This document shows positions 11,101 to 17,100 of a stretch of 21,609 bases of DNA, in pieces. The notes below the pieces were generated by a model. The model made no database searches. It was not told where the DNA came from and saw only the letters and a program-made list of their open reading frames with translations. Numbering within the stretch: position 1 is the stretch's first letter; every line of letters starts with the position of its first letter. The translations under genes and the position numbers were made by a program. This DNA is from Mnemiopsis leidyi (taxonomy: Eukaryota; Ctenophora; Tentaculata; Lobata; Bolinopsidae), in contig JH153756.1 in assembly GCA_000226015.1 (NCBI GenBank), positions 1,119 to 22,727 of the forward strand. Reading direction: 5' to 3'.

Positions 11101-14100
11101 AGTAAAACCTCTGTTTACCAAGCCTCGCGGGGAAAAGGGGGAAAGCCCATAAATCGAGGGACGCGGTAAATAGAGGTTTTACTGTACTAAAAAAGCATTT
11201 TCACACGTTCCAATATTGCAGAAAAAGAAAAGGTTACGAAGCGTGTTCCTGAGGAAACTGAAGTAGATGTTGTGGTGGTGCTCTTCATTGCTCTCGACAG
11301 ATATAATTCAGCTCCGGAAGTAACCACTTCTCCCCCTGCAAAACATGTCTTTTCGTGAGTTCCCACTTTTCTTGTTGGTTCTATTTCTAGGCAGCACATG
11401 TCTTTTAGTGAGTTCCCACTTTTCTTGTTAGCTCTATTTCTAAGCAAACCATGTTTATTCGTGAGTTCCCACTTTTCTCCTTAGTTCTATTTCTGCCACT
11501 GAATCGGCCATTTACCATTAAATAGAACTTGTATAGTAGTGAGAAACAAGTAATCGGCAAGGTGCAAACAGGAGATACCTGTAAACCCACTATATATAAT
11601 ACTATAATATCCCTCAACCCAACACATCCTTTTTCAGGAAACTCATTCTTGGAATGTTTCGAAACGGGATAGAGTTTACTGTGACAGTGACGCCAGAAAC
11701 TGCCAAGTCTGGCTCTACCATGACCATGACCATCGAGTTAAACGAAGACTCCACAATTGAACCAGTGATATCGTTTGAAATCTTAAGTAAGATTTTTGTT
11801 TGCTTATATTCAAATAATGGTATCCTTATTCATGGTTACATTAGGACATTAGATTAACATGAAATAATTGATTAGGATAACTATCAATCTATTAAGGTAA
11901 CCGTTACTGAATACTAATAGACATCTCCAACCAATGTTGAGATCTCAAGCTAATTGAAATTTCTTATGGCTTGCTCAATTCCACCTCGCTTTTTCAGAAA
12001 GACCAATCATTACGATAGACAAAACGATGCCCGTTAACGAAGGAACTTCTCTCCAACTGTCATGTGATGGCGATGAAAACCTGGCAAGTGATACGACCAC
12101 TTCCAGGATCCTTGTCAATGGGGAACCAGCCAAGGGAATACAAAGCGAAAAGCAGTCTGCCTATGACGTATTTCAATTTACTATCGAGAGTTCTTCCTAT
12201 ATTCATCACATAGGGGAGGTATCTTGTGACATCACGTACGTTGTAGACGGGGATACTGTGACATCAGTTTCAGAGGTTGTCGAAGTCAGCATAATAGGTT
12301 GGGAAAGTAATTTCATATGCCGAACTTTTATTTATACTTATTAAAGAAAGATAATTTTGGTTGGGGTCAGAAATTATTTGTATTATTTCACTGCGTTTAA
12401 TTGGCTGTACCCAATGTCTTATTTTTCAATCGCTGTCACATGATGCAAAAAATTGTGATCATTCCCCGACTGCAGTTTCGATGATAAATAATTTGTGTAT
12501 TCCAAAAAAATTTAGTGGCTTATTGCGATTAGGCAGTTGCGATGTTTAGGAATTAGATTCGAGGATAAAATAAAACAACATTATTTTAAAATACTCTAAC
12601 TCTCACCAGAGTACGAGTCTAGCACGGACTATATAATGAAGGGAGGATCCATCACTCTGACAGCTCCCTTCCCTGGAACAGTAGATTTAGACACGGTAGT
12701 CTGGTAAGTAAGTAGTTACTATAGTGACTAAGTAAGTAGTAACTATAGTAACAATGTTACCTTGTAACTCTTTGGGGCGGTCTCCTCAATCGTTCGAGTG
12801 GCGGCCTCCTGTACACTTTGTCTCAAATATTCACATTGATTCATATTGTTACCTTGTAGCAGCTCAATTAGATCCTCACCTTCTTTGCTGGGGAATATGT
12901 TGATATACTGTAAAATTTAGGGAACAGTTTGATCAAAATTGGGGATTCTAAAGAAAAGGTGCGGGTGATAAGCTAAGGATAATATCAATAGAAGCATATT
13001 CATATTTATTTACAAATATTCATATTGAGATACAAATATTGATGTGCGAATATTTTAGGGAGGACGAAAAGTCAGAAAAAACTTACAAAATGTCTGCCCT
13101 CGAAATTTCTGCTGGTATGTATTAAATCTGGGTGTTATACCCTGTACGACTACATTTTATAACATATGTATAACGATTCGGGAATTTGTACATGGAATGT
13201 TCGAGTGTATGAGTGTCTGAATTACATTTTAATTGCAAAAAATTTTCGATTTCATTTTCGTACATAACTCCCCTTTTGGTCAATATTTCAGGTTGACACT
13301 TTCAGGGATATTTCACCTAAAATGAGAAAACATTTGCGGCATAAGAGCCTAAAATTTAACTGAAAATATTAATAAAAAGGGGAGCTGTTTACGAAAATTT
13401 ATAGTTGGAAGTTTTTAGGCACACCCTATGGCCTATATGTTATTTCTATTCCTTGTAATATACTACTCCATGAGATAAATATCGAATGTATCGGACAATG
13501 GACATAAGGCTACATAATACATATGGTACAATGTAATATACGATGTACATTTACACTGTACACTTTACTACTTCACACTTTACTACTACACTATGGTACA
13601 CAGTGTATTGTACACAATACACAGTGATAATAAACCTTTAAACCTAAAATAAACTAAAGGTAACTGATTACTAAAGGCATATAAGTGGTTATCAATTACA
13701 AGTAAGTATCAGTGTCAACTGTCAAGTCAATCAACCTTTGTCTATAATTTCAGGTATGATACTTAAGTCTACCAGTTTCAAAGTTTCAGCCTCGCTCCGC
13801 GACGCGCCCTCACAGCTACATGTACGGAAATACCTCCAAGTCGTCGGTAAGTTATGTTAACTATACTCTCTTAACCGGCTACCTACATATTCCCAATCGG
13901 TCATTCACTGCCTAATCCTATTTTTGCTGATGAAGGTATGCCGTGTGTAACGTGAGATTCATCATTAGTAAGAGGATACCACAGTGCCCTGATAGCACGG
14001 CAATACAGTGACTAATTTCTTCTCTGCAGTTCCGCCACATGTTGGTGTTGCGTTTATTCTCACACTACAGCTCCGTCTCTATTCTCTTTCAAACTGCGTT

Positions 14101-17100
14101 GTGTGCAATGTTAGCTCGTGTCATTCCATGATGTGTATTCCGTATATTTCGTTGTGGGTCTTGTCAGTTTTGGTAATATCGATATCCTCCGATGATCTAG
14201 GCAAGTTGAAATTTTTCTGATTCCGCTACTTTATTTCTTCCTATTTTTTATCCGATTTTAACAATACTAAGGATCCAGAATTTGTTGTCTTGTTACTTAC
14301 ACACTGCGTGTATTGTCTTGTTACTTATATACTGTGTGCTCTAAATAAATCTTGTTTTTCAGCTCCCGTGACCACAACTACATTGTATGATATAAGCAAC
14401 AGTAATAATGTAGTGGGGAAAGTTGAGATTCCAGTAGACTCCTACAATGGAGAACCTTCACTAAGCCGTATCAGCACTACAGTATTAAGTACCAAATTGT
14501 AAGCAAACTTTACATTTCGTTTTGTTGTAAGTGTGTTTGTTAAATTGTCCAAGCTAGTTCTAGTTTAAATTTTAAGAATCGTTGTCCCAGTTGTTGTATG
14601 AATACACCACGTTTCAGTACAACAACAACTGATAAAGTGACTCTTGAAATCCGGCCATTTGATACGAAGTTGGAAGAGGGAGGAGAATTTGAAATAACCG
14701 GCACTATTACACTCAACGATGATAGTTCTGTCGATGTTACTTTTAGATTCTATGGAATCGGTTGGTCATCTTATGTTATTTCTACCCTTCTTCAATTTCA
14801 GTCTATCATTTCAGACTATTGCTAATTTGTGAATTACAGTTCATGTTGCCTGTGTAAACAAGCGATTGTGTAAACTATGTCGTCTGGGAACAACATGAAT
14901 TTAAATCCTAGCTAAAACCTGTGTAACTTTGTAAAGAATATTCCGAAAAGATTCCGATCGCGTTCGATGTGGGCTGACCGCTGACGTGTCGCAAATATTG
15001 AAAGTGGTCCGAACTTTTAAGTTTGAAGATTTGGAGATCCTCCAGAACGATCTTGTACCTTGCCCTAGGGCCCTGCTGTGAATCTCCATGCTTTTATATA
15101 ATAATCACGGTGATTTCATCCCTAGTCGTCTACTTCTTGACCGAACTTTCCTCAGACATTACGGTGGAACGAGCTGCCGAACTGGAAGCTGGACAAGCTA
15201 TCGTGTATGATGAGATGACCACAGAGGAAAAGGAAAAGACCGCATTCAGTTGTACATTTAAAGAGCCTCCAAACCGATCCTCTACACTTGATGGTACGCT
15301 GTGATATACATTATAAACACCATTTATTAAACGGGTTTGTTTACCTCAAAAGTGCAAAAAATATTCACTCTTGATATGTTTTTTCTGTCTTATCTGTTTA
15401 TCTGTTTATCTGTTTATCTGTTTATCTGTTTTTCTGTTTATCTGTTTATCTGTTTATCTGTTTATCTGTTTTTCTGTTTATCTGTTTCGATCTTTGCAGC
15501 GTCTATTACCCACGGGGACAGCAACACGAAACTTGAATCTATCAAAATAGTCGATAACGCCTTGACCGTAACTTTCGAGGACTTGGCTGTTGAGATGGAT
15601 AGGGAAGTGGGGGAAGGAGAGAAGGAGGAGAAGGAGGAGGTGTATAAGTGCAACTTTGTCGTTGAAACGCCGATAGAGGGTGTTAGTGGAAACTTCCACC
15701 GCGAGGTGAGTATTTTGCGTTTCTTTTCTCATTCGAAAAAAAATGTAGGACAACAAGTCAACAAAGCAATAATTATCTATCAGTGTGAAGTGGTATGTCA
15801 TTTGATTATGTTATTTGATTATATTTCTTGATATTTCAGTTTATTGTAAAGTTCGAGCCTGCTGGTGAGTGTACTATGGTTTTATCTTTGATATCTTTTT
15901 TTGCTAATTAAACTTTTTAATCTTGCGCCCAAAAGATATCAAATTTGAATCCTGAATCCTGAATCCTGAACAGCTGTCAAAGAGTAGGGCACTTTCTTCC
16001 CTATTTTCGTGTTAAATATTAAATTGTCTATGGAATGTCATTAAACTGGCTGAAAGTGGACGTTAAATGAGAAGGATTGCATTTGGAGAATGTGATTTAT
16101 GGGACTAAAGATGAAATTCTGTGTTTGTTGAAGCGTGTAGGTGTATAATGTTACCAGATGTTTTAAATTCAATAAAGGCTTTGAGAGACAGTATCAACTT
16201 TCTCCTTAGAAAATTAGATATAGTGCGGCTGTGTTAAATATAACAGCGAGATCATGTTGATTGTACCTTCTAAAAAGAATTCATGGCCGCTCAGTCTTCA
16301 TTTTACTTAATCCTTTATCGATCGAAACATTGAACAAAAAAAGGCATTTTACATTTGTACGTCTAGACTCTCAGTAATTACCAATATTTGATACCACAAT
16401 ACCAGAAAATTCACAATGTAACGTCCACAGAGGATAAAGATTTGGGAGGAGTTATTGCAGCGTGTGTCCTCGCCGGCATCATCCTCCTTCTTCTCATCAT
16501 GTTTGTAGTCTACCGGTGTTGTATCGTGAAAAAGAGAAAGAAGGTAAATTTGCATTTTCGACATGTTTTAGTTGTTCTTTTTCAGTCTAAGCGACAATTA
16601 TTGAACGTCTAAAAATCCCATGAAGATCTTTCTAACTTGAAATACGTTTATGAAATTTACACATTTACCAATTGGACACTTATCTTCTGCTTGAAAAATT
16701 GTTTGCAGAATCGGAATTGACTGAGCCAACCCTCTTACCTTTATTTGTCGATACCGTTTAAGTTTCCTTCATCCTTCATTCATCTATAATTGAAGATACA
16801 ATGAAACTTATGTCCTGAAAATAGCTTCTTTTATCCCCTACTTTAGTCAAAATAAAGAAAAGCGCTAACGAAGAGCGGTCCAGTTATTGTTACCATCAAC
16901 CATTTTCAAGCCTGCCCAGAATGATGTCTAGACACTGTTTAGTATTCGACGTGGTTGTGTGTGTGTACCTTGCAAATGTGTGTTCTCATTGTTTTCCTCA
17001 GTTCCCTGGATCATTGTGCCGTTATCTCATGTGATCTTGATCTGATATAATCTGGTGACTGATCGCTTTTTTGTTTTCCGAGCTAATTAACGAACATTAA

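Noticed and set aside
14008..14220. Hydrophobic open frame in intron 29, preceded by a CTCTGCAG acceptor-like site
   Set aside because: It could be an alternative terminal exon, but the predicted segment is Cys/Ser-rich, resembles nothing known, and the paralogous intron 23 has no counterpart. The flanking exons join well without it.
15337..15831. Longest single open frame in the window (164 codons)
   Set aside because: Its first third is translated TTTATCTG minisatellite and its end is intron. Only 15500-15705 is real exon.
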